Positions 16,596 through 24,411 of a stretch of 64,000 nucleotides of DNA are shown here, one piece after another. This DNA is from G963676655 sp963676655 (GTDB lineage Bacteria; Verrucomicrobiota; Lentisphaeria; Victivallales; Victivallaceae), in the NCBI GenBank assembly GCA_963676655.2, contig CAXXKX010000003.1:1364001-1428000 (forward strand), written 5' to 3'. The translations under genes and the position numbers were made by a program. Below the pieces are notes generated by a model. The model was given only the letters and a program-made list of their open reading frames with translations, was not told the origin of the DNA and searched no databases. Position 1 is the stretch's first letter; each line of letters starts with the position of its first letter.

Positions 16596-17273
16596 ATGCA
16601 AACTGAAATTATGTTCGGTCCCGGCAATTCAGCGGCCAGGGTTGTTTGCGACAGCGGCGAAGTGCTGACCACCGAGGGCGGCGCGATGATCTCGATGACC
16701 GGCGGCTTCGACGTTCAGACCACGACGCATAAAAAAGGTCAGGGCGGAATTCTCAAAGGACTCAAACGTATGTTGTCCGGAGAAAATTTCTTCCTTAATC
16801 ATTATACCGCCGGTCCCGGCGGCGGCGAAATCCTGCTGGCAACCACTTTGCCCGGCGATATGCAGGCGTTTGAACTGGAGGGGCATAAACTGGTCGTGCA
16901 GGCTGGTTCGTATGTCGCATCCGGCGCGGGAATAGATATCGATTTCGGCTGGCAGGGCTTTAAATCGTTCCTGTCCGGCGAAAGCGCTTTCTGGCTGAAT
17001 ATTTCCGGACACGGAACCGTCATCATCAACTCTTTCGGCGCAATTTATCCGATCGAAGTCAACGGCGATTACATTGTCGATACCGGCCATATCGTGGCGT
17101 TTCAGGACAGTTTAAGCTTCAGCATCACCAAAGCGGGCAAGAGCTGGATTTCCTCATATCTCGGCGGCGAAGGACTGGTCTGCAAATTCAGTGGCCAGGG
17201 TTATGTCTGGTGCCAGTCGCATAACGCGTCCGGCTTTGGCGGCACTCTGGGTCCCATGCTCCGGGCGCGGTAA
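16596..17273 (+). CDS. AIM24/TIGR00266 family protein, paralogue 2
   Basis: This 225-residue protein is the middle member of the array. It has the family segments VCDSGEVLTTEGGAMISM, VVQAGSYVASGAGIDI, WQGFKSFLSGESAFWLNISG and GDYIVDTGHIVAFQ. It is closer to paralogue 3 than to paralogue 1 in its VDTGHIVAF and GEGLVCKFSGQGYVW segments. The start follows GAGGAGGG by a few bases, 12 bp after the preceding stop. It has no catalytic residues I can name and no membrane segment. Confidence 0.92.
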   Translation: MQTEIMFGPGNSAARVVCDSGEVLTTEGGAMISMTGGFDVQTTTHKKGQGGILKGLKRMLSGENFFLNHYTAGPGGGEILLATTLPGDMQAFELEGHKLVVQAGSYVASGAGIDIDFGWQGFKSFLSGESAFWLNISGHGTVIINSFGAIYPIEVNGDYIVDTGHIVAFQDSLSFSITKAGKSWISSYLGGEGLVCKFSGQGYVWCQSHNASGFGGTLGPMLRAR

Positions 17274-17306
17274 GTGATTGAGAAAGGATAAATTGAGGAT
17301 AATATA

Positions 17307-17987
17307 ATGGATAAATTAAAAAGCGAATTTCAATTCAGGTTTGACTGCAAGCCGGACTTCGGCTTTGTCACAGTCCAGATCCCGGCGGGGCAGACGCTGA
17401 AAGTGGAAGCCTCCGCCATGGCGACGATGGACCCGCATCTCAAAATGAAAACTAAAATGGGCGGCGGTTTCAGCCGTTTCCTGACCGGTGAATCTTTGTT
17501 CATCAACGAATTTTCCGCCCCCGGCGCTTCGGGCGAAATCGGCATTGCTCCGGCCGCGCCGGGCGACGTTGAACACGTCTATCTGGAGAACGAAACCATC
17601 TATCTCCAGAATTCCGCTTATGTGGCCTCTTCGATGGGTGTTGAACTCCAAACCAAATGGCAGGGTTTCAAAGGCTTCTTCAGCGGGGAAGGACTCTTTC
17701 TCATCAAGTGCGTAGGGACCGGCGACCTCTGGTTCAACAGTTACGGCGCGATCATTGAAATAGACGTTGCCGGCGAATATATCGTCGATACCGGCCACAT
17801 TGTCGCGTTTACCGAGGGTTTACAGTACAAGGTAACCAAACTTGGCGGCTATAAATCGTTCTTCCTGTCGGGCGAAGGACTGATCTGCCGTTTCAGCGGA
17901 CACGGCAAGGTCTGGGTTCAATCGCGCCAGGTTGCGCCGTTTGCCCGTTGGACCTACCCGTACCGACCGGAAAAAAGCAGTAACTGA
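17307..17987 (+). CDS. AIM24/TIGR00266 family protein, paralogue 3
   Basis: This 226-residue protein is the last member of the array. Its N-terminus (FDCKPDFGFVTVQIPAGQTL) differs most from the others, while the core (YLQNSAYVASSMGVEL, WQGFKGFFSGEGLFLIKCVG, GEYIVDTGHIVAFTEG, GEGLICRFSGHGKVWVQ) is well conserved. It ends in a short basic tail (YRPEKSSN). The gene is followed by a stem-loop at 17995-18022 that separates it from the convergent glycyl radical enzyme. Confidence 0.92.
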   Translation: MDKLKSEFQFRFDCKPDFGFVTVQIPAGQTLKVEASAMATMDPHLKMKTKMGGGFSRFLTGESLFINEFSAPGASGEIGIAPAAPGDVEHVYLENETIYLQNSAYVASSMGVELQTKWQGFKGFFSGEGLFLIKCVGTGDLWFNSYGAIIEIDVAGEYIVDTGHIVAFTEGLQYKVTKLGGYKSFFLSGEGLICRFSGHGKVWVQSRQVAPFARWTYPYRPEKSSN

Positions 17988-17994
17988 TGATTCC

Positions 17995-18022
17995 AGCCGG
18001 TTCCGTTTCTTCGGGACCGGTT
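17995..18022. terminator. Stem-loop between convergent genes
   Basis: The 10-bp stem AGCCGGTTCC / GGGACCGGTT (two wobble pairs) has an 8-nt loop and lies exactly between the ends of the AIM24 array and the glycyl radical enzyme gene. The T-tract on either side is weak, so a bidirectional terminator is likely but not proven. Confidence 0.5.
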
Positions 18023-18026
18023 AATT

Positions 18027-20156
18027 TCACATTCCGCATTGCTCGGTCCGGTTGATGACCATATCCTGCCAGTGTCGGTCCAAAGTATTGAACCGGGCCG
18101 ACCAGCCAGATATTCTCACAACCAGATTCGGGTACAGTTCGGGATGCGTTTGGGCATCGCGCAGCATTGCGTTGTCGACAACGTCCAGTTGCAGATAAAA
18201 TCCGCCCAGCTCCAGAAATGTTTTGAGCAGCGACAACACTACATCCGGAGTCGCTTCGCCGGCGGAATGCAGTTTCAGGTCCAGCGGACAGCCGTTCGGG
18301 GTTTGCCGGAAATCGGCTTTGCAGAATGATTTGATAACCGCGGTCGGGCCGTTATGATCAGTGCCGGGCGTCGGCGCCAGGTTCGCGGCCAAATATTCCC
18401 CGGCGAATTTGCCGAACGCAGTGGCCCGGCGGTCTTTCGCGTAAGCCAGTTCGCGACCGAAAGTACTGATCCCGACCGGACGCAATACACCGTTAATCAT
18501 CCGGGTCTCCCCGGCAATCCGGGTATAATCGTCAAAGACCTTTTGGAACAACGCATCGACGGCGGCGCTGTCGTTTCCGTACAACTCAAATTCTCCCGCG
18601 ATTTCCCGGCGCAAAGGCTCATAGCCGCGCCAGTCATTTTTAAGCAAGGCAACCAGTTCCGCCAAACCGAACCGCTTACGTTTATAGACCAGTTCCCGGA
18701 TTACGAACAAACTGTTGACCACGTCCGGAATACCTCCCGCGTGAATTCCCGCGACGGAATATTTTGCTCCACGATCATTATAGCCCGCCGCGCGGTCAAT
18801 GCAGTCGTCAACAAAAAGCGACAAGAGCGGAGTCGGGGATATTGAATCAACACCATTGCGGCAACCGTTGCTGAAAGTGCGTCCGGCGGCCAGATCCTGT
18901 TCCCGGCAAAATGTACTTAACCGTGCTGAAAAATCGTTATACAGCTCGTCAAAACCTGCAAAATCAGTCGAATCCAAAGTTTGCTGCAGGATTTGCAGCA
19001 TATCGAACGGCAAATAAGTAAACGCCGTTTTACCCGGAACAATCGTCTCCCAGCAGCCGTCATTAGTAAATGCCAGCGCCTCCGTTTCCGGATAACCGAA
19101 CCGTTGCATCGCTTCGAGCACCACCGGTTCATTGTAAATGGAAACAATCCCGCCGCCCAGACTCATGACTTCCGCAACCCGCCGCAAAAGGTCGGGCGGG
19201 GTTCCCGAATGAATCCGTACCGCCACCGGAAAATCGCTGATATGCAATTCTTCAATAATATCGAGGATCAGATAAGTAACCGGATTAGTCAGGTCCTTGC
19301 CGTTAACGTCGCGCCCTCCGATAATGACATTCTGGTAAAACTGGGCGTCGCCGCTGCTCCCGGCCCCGAAGCCGACACCGTTCCATTCGGTCCCCTTGAT
19401 CCAGAAATGTGCCAGCAATTCACGCGCCTCAGCCATATCAATCCGTCCCGCCGCCAAATCCTGTTCAAGATACGGCCCAAGCATCTCATCAACCCGCCCC
19501 AGGCCGGACCAGTTACCGCAGAGCCGTTGAAAACTGAATAGGAACCACAGTGACTGCACCGCCTCGCCAAAATTAGCCGGGGAATTCACCGGGACTTTCC
19601 GGCCATATTCAAGTACCTGTAGCCAGTGTTCCTGTTCAGCCCCGACAGTCGAGGCAATCAGTTCTTCCAGGGCTTTCAGGTAACGACAGTGCCATATATT
19701 CATCGCCTCGAGGCACAATTGCATCGATTGCAGAAAATCCCGCTGTTTATTAGAAAGATCTGCATCCTCAAGCCGTGTTTCAATGCGTTTGGACAGCGCC
19801 GCAGTGCCGGAATGCAGAACCCGGTCAAAACCAATCGTCACATGACTGGTCGCCCGGTAATTGCAAGCTGGAACATTGTGTCTTGTTGCCTCTTCCAGCG
19901 TCGCGGCCCCAACCAGCCTTTCACCTGAAACCAGCCGCAATGGAGCCTGTGCCGCAATCAATTTCACAGTTTCGGCATAGATCATACTATCGGTAAGTTT
20001 TATTTTTGCCTGATCTGACAAAGCAAAACCGGCTGGTTTGATCGAGTCGCGAAATTCTCCGGATAAATAGCGCCACGCCAGCTGCCGTGTCTCCTCGCAG
20101 AGTCTTTGAATCCCGCTCCCACACAACGGATTGAATTTATCTCGCAATTTTATCAT
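18027..20156 (-). CDS. Glycyl radical enzyme (pyruvate formate-lyase superfamily)
   Basis: This 709-residue cytosolic anaerobic radical enzyme carries the glycyl radical motif near the C-terminus as RISGWSARF (Gly about 684). The catalytic cysteine is in NDGCWETIVPG (Cys about 368), the Cys-x-Glu pattern of the glycerol/diol dehydratase and C-C/C-N lyase branch rather than the CysCys of true pyruvate formate-lyase. GHAGGIPD-like and STFGRELAYAKDRRATAFGKF segments support the fold. It is shorter than typical members (about 750-850). No radical-SAM activating enzyme is found in the window, which is unusual. Substrate unknown. The gene is monocistronic, with the tandem repeat cluster upstream. 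Confidence 0.9.
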   Translation of the reverse strand: MIKLRDKFNPLCGSGIQRLCEETRQLAWRYLSGEFRDSIKPAGFALSDQAKIKLTDSMIYAETVKLIAAQAPLRLVSGERLVGAATLEEATRHNVPACNYRATSHVTIGFDRVLHSGTAALSKRIETRLEDADLSNKQRDFLQSMQLCLEAMNIWHCRYLKALEELIASTVGAEQEHWLQVLEYGRKVPVNSPANFGEAVQSLWFLFSFQRLCGNWSGLGRVDEMLGPYLEQDLAAGRIDMAEARELLAHFWIKGTEWNGVGFGAGSSGDAQFYQNVIIGGRDVNGKDLTNPVTYLILDIIEELHISDFPVAVRIHSGTPPDLLRRVAEVMSLGGGIVSIYNEPVVLEAMQRFGYPETEALAFTNDGCWETIVPGKTAFTYLPFDMLQILQQTLDSTDFAGFDELYNDFSARLSTFCREQDLAAGRTFSNGCRNGVDSISPTPLLSLFVDDCIDRAAGYNDRGAKYSVAGIHAGGIPDVVNSLFVIRELVYKRKRFGLAELVALLKNDWRGYEPLRREIAGEFELYGNDSAAVDALFQKVFDDYTRIAGETRMINGVLRPVGISTFGRELAYAKDRRATAFGKFAGEYLAANLAPTPGTDHNGPTAVIKSFCKADFRQTPNGCPLDLKLHSAGEATPDVVLSLLKTFLELGGFYLQLDVVDNAMLRDAQTHPELYPNLVVRISGWSARFNTLDRHWQDMVINRTEQCGM

Positions 20157-20739
20157 TCTTAAACATCCTTGAAATTGATATTGGAATATACTGTTTCAGG
20201 CCTCAATTGAGAATGTCAAAATTTTACAAAAATATATCTATTACTATCATATTTTTATTTTTCATGCTATAATATATATATTATCATAATAACAACCCTG
20301 GGAGCGCGGACGTCTCGTCCGCATAGTGAAGTCAGCATAACAAAAGCAGTTTCCCGCGTTCAGCGCGTCAACCCTGGGAGCGCGGACGTCTCGTCCGCAT
20401 TATGAAGTATGCATGTCGGAAGCAGTTTCCCGCGTTCAGCGCGGCAACCCTGGGAACGCGGACGTCTCGTCCGCATTATGAAGTATGCATGTCGGAGCCG
20501 TTACCCGCGTTCAGCGCGGCAACCCTGGGAACGCGGACGTCTCGTCCGCATTATGAAGTATGCATGTCGGAGCCGTTACCCGCGTTCAGCGCGGCAACCC
20601 TGGGAACGCGGACGTCTCGTCCGCATTATGAAGTATGCATGTCGGAGCCGTTACCCGCGTTCAGCGCGGCACCATCTCCTTGAGGGTTAGTTATATTACA
20701 ATCGGAATATTATGCGTAAAAAATGATTGAGAATAAATT
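20157..20739. other. Divergent intergenic region holding a five-copy tandem repeat
   Basis: It separates the divergently transcribed glycyl radical enzyme and AraC regulator. An AT-rich part (20200-20290) next to the enzyme presumably carries its promoter. The rest is occupied by the tandem repeat at 20294-20670. Open frames across the repeat in both forward frames are artefacts of its periodicity. Confidence 0.6.
20294..20670. repeat. Five tandem 75-76-bp palindromic repeats (REP-like)
   Basis: Units start at 20294, 20370, 20446, 20521 and 20596, with lengths 76, 76, 75, 75 and 75. Each has the hairpin GCGGACG-tct-CGTCCGC and a second, CCGCG-ttcag-CGCGG. The last three units are virtually identical, while the first two differ, indicating recent expansion at the right end. 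There are no unique spacers, so it is not a CRISPR. Similar GGGA-n-CGCGGACG-type palindromes are, to my knowledge, scattered in PVC genomes. Confidence 0.9.
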
Positions 20740-21573
20740 ATGTTAAAACTGTCAGACATAAAAATAACGGATATATCGCCAGGGGGCTTTGATCGCGGAC
20801 CCGCAATCGACAATCGGGTGCATTGCAAAATCGTCCCGCATCTGATATTTGCCAGGGCAGAAGTCGGGCATTATGAGATAACCTGTAACGGACAACACAT
20901 AATTATGGACCAGGGCGAAGCTTTTTTCACACCGCCGGATACTCATATGAAAATCGTACATCATATCAATCCGATAGAGAAAAAAATGAGCGCACGCTGG
21001 CTGCATTTCAATGCTTCTATTCTTGGCGTCGACATCACTTCCTTCTTCAACATTCCGCTTCGGGTGGATGCCGCTACCTGCGAAAAAACGGCCCCGGATC
21101 TGGAACGACTGCGGATTCTGGCTGACGATGACTGCATCCCTGCGATTCTGGAAAAAAATGAACTCTGCTTCCGCTTTATCAGGCGACTGCTGACCATTTC
21201 CATCCCTGAAACCAACTTGAACGAACTGTTAAATTCGAGCGGACGGGTTCAAACGGCAACAAGTTATGTCAGTCGCAATATGAAACGTAATATCAAAGTA
21301 GCCGATCTGGCAAAGGCTTGCTCAATGTCGCCTCCCGCCCTATTCAGGTATTTTTCCCTGACTCTCAAAACCACCCCGCAAAAGTTCATTTCCCGGCTGA
21401 AAATGGAACATGCCGCCGAATTACTGCGCGATTCCCGGTTGTCAGTCGCCGACGTCGCCGACGCTACCGGCTTTGCCAATCAGTTTCACTTCAGCCGTTG
21501 TTTCAAACGTTATTACGGAACCGCCCCCGGCAAATATCGCGATTCGAATATCTGGAAGTTCGCGGATATTTAG
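20740..21573 (+). CDS. AraC-family transcriptional regulator
   Basis: This 277-residue cytosolic regulator has an N-terminal part (residues 1-120) that is a cupin-like sugar-binding domain (HLIFARAEVGHYEITCNGQHIIMDQGEAFFTPPDTH, ARWLHFNAS). The C-terminal hundred residues carry two helix-turn-helices (NIKVADLAKACSMSPPALFRYF and LSVADVADATGFANQFHFSRCFKRYYG) and the usual PGKYR ending. It is divergent from the glycyl radical enzyme across the tandem repeat and may control it; no target site was identified. The stop is followed by an AT-rich region with repeat copy R3. Confidence 0.92.
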   Translation: MLKLSDIKITDISPGGFDRGPAIDNRVHCKIVPHLIFARAEVGHYEITCNGQHIIMDQGEAFFTPPDTHMKIVHHINPIEKKMSARWLHFNASILGVDITSFFNIPLRVDAATCEKTAPDLERLRILADDDCIPAILEKNELCFRFIRRLLTISIPETNLNELLNSSGRVQTATSYVSRNMKRNIKVADLAKACSMSPPALFRYFSLTLKTTPQKFISRLKMEHAAELLRDSRLSVADVADATGFANQFHFSRCFKRYYGTAPGKYRDSNIWKFADI

Positions 21574-21633
21574 ATTCCTCCGCACTTGGCGTTTGTAAAA
21601 CCTCATAACGATAAAATATTGGCCGCGAATAAT

Positions 21634-21692
21634 TTAAGATTTATTTTTAGTCAAACCGTCTGACTATATATGACCTATAAGACCTATAGGTC
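21634..21692 (+). repeat. Dispersed TAGTCA inverted-repeat element, copy R3
   Basis: The most perfect copy: TAGTCA-aaccgtc-TGACTA at 21648-21666, preceded by TTTAAGATTTATTT, which is also found beside copy R6. It is followed by a perfect 12-bp palindrome, GACCTATAGGTC, at 21681-21692. Confidence 0.75.
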
Positions 21693-21754
21693 CCATAAGG
21701 CTTATTTGCTGACTTCGATCAACTTTTTTGGCCGAAAATTTTCTGGACGCTCTC

Positions 21755-21790
21755 TTGACAATTATTCTTTTTCAGGCTATTGTATACAAT
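21755..21790 (+). promoter_or_regulatory. Promoter with overlapping GntR-type operator
   Basis: A consensus -35 TTGACA lies at 21755-21760, with a -10 (TATTGT) 17 nt further on. The perfect 12-bp palindrome ATTGTATACAAT (21779-21790) covers the -10 box. This palindrome has the form expected of operators bound by FCD-type GntR proteins, and the gene downstream encodes one, so autorepression is the likely logic. Confidence 0.65.
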
Positions 21791-21803
21791 CAAAATACAA
21801 TTA

Positions 21804-21820
21804 ACCGGCAATGTGCCGGT
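21804..21820 (+). other. Leader hairpin of the gntR transcript
   Basis: The perfect stem ACCGGCA-atg-TGCCGGT begins 13 bp after the operator and lies within the predicted 5' leader of the GntR gene. It has no T-tract, so it is not a terminator; it could stabilise the message or be a second protein-binding site. Confidence 0.4.
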
Positions 21821-21862
21821 GCAATTTAACGCTATGCGTAATTTTATCAAGAGAGAGTTATA

Positions 21863-22492
21863 ATGGCCAAGAAAACGCGGATCGACGAGATCTGCAGGCA
21901 ACTGCGCGAAAAATTGAAGGACGGTTCTCTGGCGGCTGAAAGCCGGATAGTGGAACAGGATTTGGCGGCGGAATTCAAAGTCAGTCGGACCCCAATCCGG
22001 GAAGCGATCCGCCGTCTGGCCAGCGAAGGGTTGCTGGTATCCGTACCCAATCTCGGGACTTTCGTCAAGCGTTTTTCCCTGGCCGATGTCCGGGAGATGT
22101 TTGAGATCCGCGAAGTACTGGAGGGCTTGGCCTATCGCAACGCGGTCGAGCGTTTTGACGATGACGACCGGACGGAACTGAAACGTCTGGCCGAAGTCAC
22201 TGATGCGGCCCGTCAGGCGGGACAGTGGGACCAGGCATTCAAGACCGATGAAAATTTTCACCAGTTTATTATTGATCGCTGCGGCAGCATGACTTTGCGG
22301 GAACAGTTGGCCAGGTTTAATTTCCAGACCTCGCTGATCCGCGCGGATTTGAGCGCGGTCGCGCCACGCGTCAAACGGCGTGAAATTACTGTAACTCACT
22401 CTGAACTGGCCAGGGTATCAGACGACCCGGTCAAGGCGGAAAATCTGATGCGCGAACATATCGCTGGCCTGGCCAGATGGCTTTTTAAATAA
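21863..22492 (+). CDS. GntR-family regulator (FCD subfamily)
   Basis: This 209-residue cytosolic repressor has an N-terminal winged helix-turn-helix (residues 8-72) with IVEQDLAAEFKVSRTPIREA and LASEGLLVSVPNLGTFVK, the standard GntR pattern. The rest is an all-helical FCD ligand domain (REMFEIREVLEGLAYRNAV, DENFHQFIIDRC, TVTHSELARV) with His and Asp residues positioned for a metal and carboxylate ligand. Related FCD proteins (LldR, LctA-type) sense lactate or other hydroxy acids. The gene precedes etfB by 126 bp in the same direction, and a lactate-type effector would fit the operon. Its own promoter carries a matching palindromic operator. Confidence 0.93.
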   Translation: MAKKTRIDEICRQLREKLKDGSLAAESRIVEQDLAAEFKVSRTPIREAIRRLASEGLLVSVPNLGTFVKRFSLADVREMFEIREVLEGLAYRNAVERFDDDDRTELKRLAEVTDAARQAGQWDQAFKTDENFHQFIIDRCGSMTLREQLARFNFQTSLIRADLSAVAPRVKRREITVTHSELARVSDDPVKAENLMREHIAGLARWLFK

Positions 22493-22508
22493 AGGGATAC
22501 ATATCAAA

Positions 22509-22597
22509 GGCCACGAATTGCACGAATCTACACGAATGAAACTTTTTTTGTTCCGCAAAGCGGAAAATAATTAGTGAAATTCGTGTGATTGGTGGCT
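22509..22597. repeat. 89-bp palindromic element between gntR and etfB
   Basis: The ends GGCCACGAATTGCACGAAT and ATTCGTGTGATTGGTGGCT are inverted copies matching at 15 of 19 positions. The centre holds a perfect hairpin, TTCCGC-aaa-GCGGAA (22551-22565). It resembles dispersed GGCCACGAATTACACGAA-type repeats that I know from other bacterial genomes, and it may attenuate or punctuate the operon. Confidence 0.6.
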
Positions 22598-22618
22598 AAA
22601 GTAAGAAAAGGATAAAAA

Positions 22619-23416
22619 ATGCGAATTATTGTACCGATTAAGCAGGTACCGGAAACTCGCTCGGTCAAAATGGATGAAAAGACCGGGACCGTGATCCGGG
22701 ACGGAGTGGAGTCGATCGTAAATCCGCTGGATTTGTACGCGATCGAAGCGGCGTTAATCTTAAAAGAACGCTTCGGCGGGGAAACTGTCGCCCTAAGCAT
22801 GGGACCGCCGCAGGCGGCAACCGCGTTGAAAGAAGCGATGGCAATGGGCATGGATGAAGCTGTGTTGGTCAGTGACCGCGCCTTTGCCGGATCCGACACC
22901 TGGGCGACTGCCTATGTGCTGGCTGAAGCGGTTAAAAAGGTGGGGGAATTCGATTTGATAATCTGCGGCGAACGCGCGACTGACGGTGACACCGGTCAGG
23001 TCGGCCCGGAAATGGCGGCTTACCTCGATCTGCCGGTCGCAACCTACGTCAACGGCGTTAATGATTTTTCCGATGACGAATTGACCATTACCCGGCTGGT
23101 TGAACATGGCGAGGAAATTGTCAGCATGCAGCTGCCTGGATTGTTAACCGTGGTCAAAGAGGTTAGCGATCCGCGGTTGCCGACACTTGACGGCAAAATC
23201 AGGGCGCGGGAAACCGAACTGCCGGTACTTACTTTTGATGATTTGGAACTCGAAGTCAGTAATCTTGGTTTGAAAGGTTCGCCGACCAGAGTGGTCAAGA
23301 TATTCCGCCCGAAAGTGGCGCGGGAATGTGAAATGACGACGGCGGAAGAAGAAGCTGATATTATTATTGCGGCCGAAAAAATCTGCCAGTTCCTCCGTGA
23401 AAGAGAGGTAATATAA
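22619..23416 (+). CDS. etfB: Electron transfer flavoprotein, beta subunit
   Basis: This 265-residue cytosolic EtfB has MRIIVPIKQVPETRSVKM at the start, then NPLDLYAIEAALILKER, GERATDGDTGQVGPEMAAYL (the nucleotide/FAD contact signature) and LPGLLTVVKEVSDPRLP. With EtfA it forms the FAD-containing heterodimer that passes electrons between a flavin dehydrogenase and another carrier. The DGDTGQVGPE form is the one seen in anaerobic, often bifurcating, ETFs; bifurcation cannot be proven from sequence here. The stop overlaps the etfA start by one base (TAATG), so translation is coupled. Confidence 0.96.
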   Translation: MRIIVPIKQVPETRSVKMDEKTGTVIRDGVESIVNPLDLYAIEAALILKERFGGETVALSMGPPQAATALKEAMAMGMDEAVLVSDRAFAGSDTWATAYVLAEAVKKVGEFDLIICGERATDGDTGQVGPEMAAYLDLPVATYVNGVNDFSDDELTITRLVEHGEEIVSMQLPGLLTVVKEVSDPRLPTLDGKIRARETELPVLTFDDLELEVSNLGLKGSPTRVVKIFRPKVARECEMTTAEEEADIIIAAEKICQFLREREVI

Positions 23417-24411
23417 TGTCTGATGTATGGATACTTTCCGAACAGTTTAACGGGACGATTGAAACCGTCGCGTTTGAATTACTGAATCGCGCGGCCGATC
23501 TGGCCGCGAAAAAGCAGAGCCGTTTATGCGCGGTCCAGATCGGCCCGGCGCTGGCCGATGACGAACTCAGCCGCCTGATCGAATGCGGCGCCGATGTCGT
23601 CTACGCGGTTGAAGCCGATGAACTGGCGGATTTTTCCCCGGAAGCCTATGCCGCCTGTCTGCTTGACCTGATCGAGGAACATAAACCTGAAATAATCATC
23701 GCCGCCGCGACTACGACCGGACGCACGGTCATGCCGTACGCAGCGATGATCGCTCATTCCGGATTGACCGCCGACTGTACGGTTTTGGACATTGAACCGG
23801 ATACCGGGTTGTTACTGCAGACCCGTCCCGCTATCGGCGGTAATATCATGGCGACAATCAAGACACCGGAATGCCGTCCGCAGATGGCGACGGTCCGGCC
23901 GCACTCCGGTCGACCGGCAACTCCGCAACCTGGGCGCAATGGGGAATTCCGCCGCATCAAGCCGGATATGGAAAAACTTAAATCCCGGACCAAAGTAGTC
24001 GGATTTGAACCTCAGACCGATGAACTCTCGCTTCAGGACGCTGACAAGGTGGTAATCGTCGGACGCGGCATCAAACGTCCGGAAAACCTGCCTTTGATCC
24101 ATGAATTATGCGAGGCACTCGGCGCGGCGCTCGGCGCGACGCGTGACGTGGTTGACCGCGGCTGGCTGAGTTATCCGCATCAGGTCGGCTTGAGCGGCAA
24201 AACAATTAATCCTAAGCTGTGTGTCTCGGTCGGCGTCTCCGGCGCGATCCAGCAGTTGGCCGGGATGCAGACCGCCGATAATATTGTCGCGATCAACACC
24301 GATCCCGAAGCGCAAATCTTCAAAGTAGCCGATGTCGGCATTGTCGGGGACCTGTTTGAAGTGGTCCCGGCCCTGATCGAAAAAATCAAGAGTGGAGAGT
24401 TCTCATGCTGA
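23416..24411 (+). CDS. etfA: Electron transfer flavoprotein, alpha subunit
   Basis: This 331-residue cytosolic EtfA has an N-terminal alpha/beta domain (VWILSEQFNGTIETVAFELL), the central VMPYAAMIAHSGLTADCTVL, and the C-terminal FAD-binding segment with VVIVGRGIK, ATRDVVDRGWLSYPHQVGLSGK, VSVGVSGAIQQLAGM and AINTDPEAQIFKVADVGIVGD. It lacks the N-terminal ferredoxin domain carried by the LctC subunit of Acetobacterium-type lactate dehydrogenase complexes. It overlaps etfB by 1 nt and the following dehydrogenase by 7 nt. Confidence 0.96.
   Translation: MSDVWILSEQFNGTIETVAFELLNRAADLAAKKQSRLCAVQIGPALADDELSRLIECGADVVYAVEADELADFSPEAYAACLLDLIEEHKPEIIIAAATTTGRTVMPYAAMIAHSGLTADCTVLDIEPDTGLLLQTRPAIGGNIMATIKTPECRPQMATVRPHSGRPATPQPGRNGEFRRIKPDMEKLKSRTKVVGFEPQTDELSLQDADKVVIVGRGIKRPENLPLIHELCEALGAALGATRDVVDRGWLSYPHQVGLSGKTINPKLCVSVGVSGAIQQLAGMQTADNIVAINTDPEAQIFKVADVGIVGDLFEVVPALIEKIKSGEFSC

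Noticed and set aside
20294..20670. CRISPR array
   Set aside because: The repeats are contiguous with no unique spacers, have two internal hairpins, and no cas gene is nearby.
20402..20690. Two overlapping 93-codon plus-strand frames with repeated peptides
   Set aside because: They are produced by the 75-bp tandem repeat, whose length is divisible by three, so frames stay open. No ribosome-binding site, and peptides such as LGTRTSRPH are a known artefact of such palindromes.
21719..22399. 226-codon minus-strand open frame
   Set aside because: It is antisense to the GntR gene, and the plus-strand helix-turn-helix is unambiguous.
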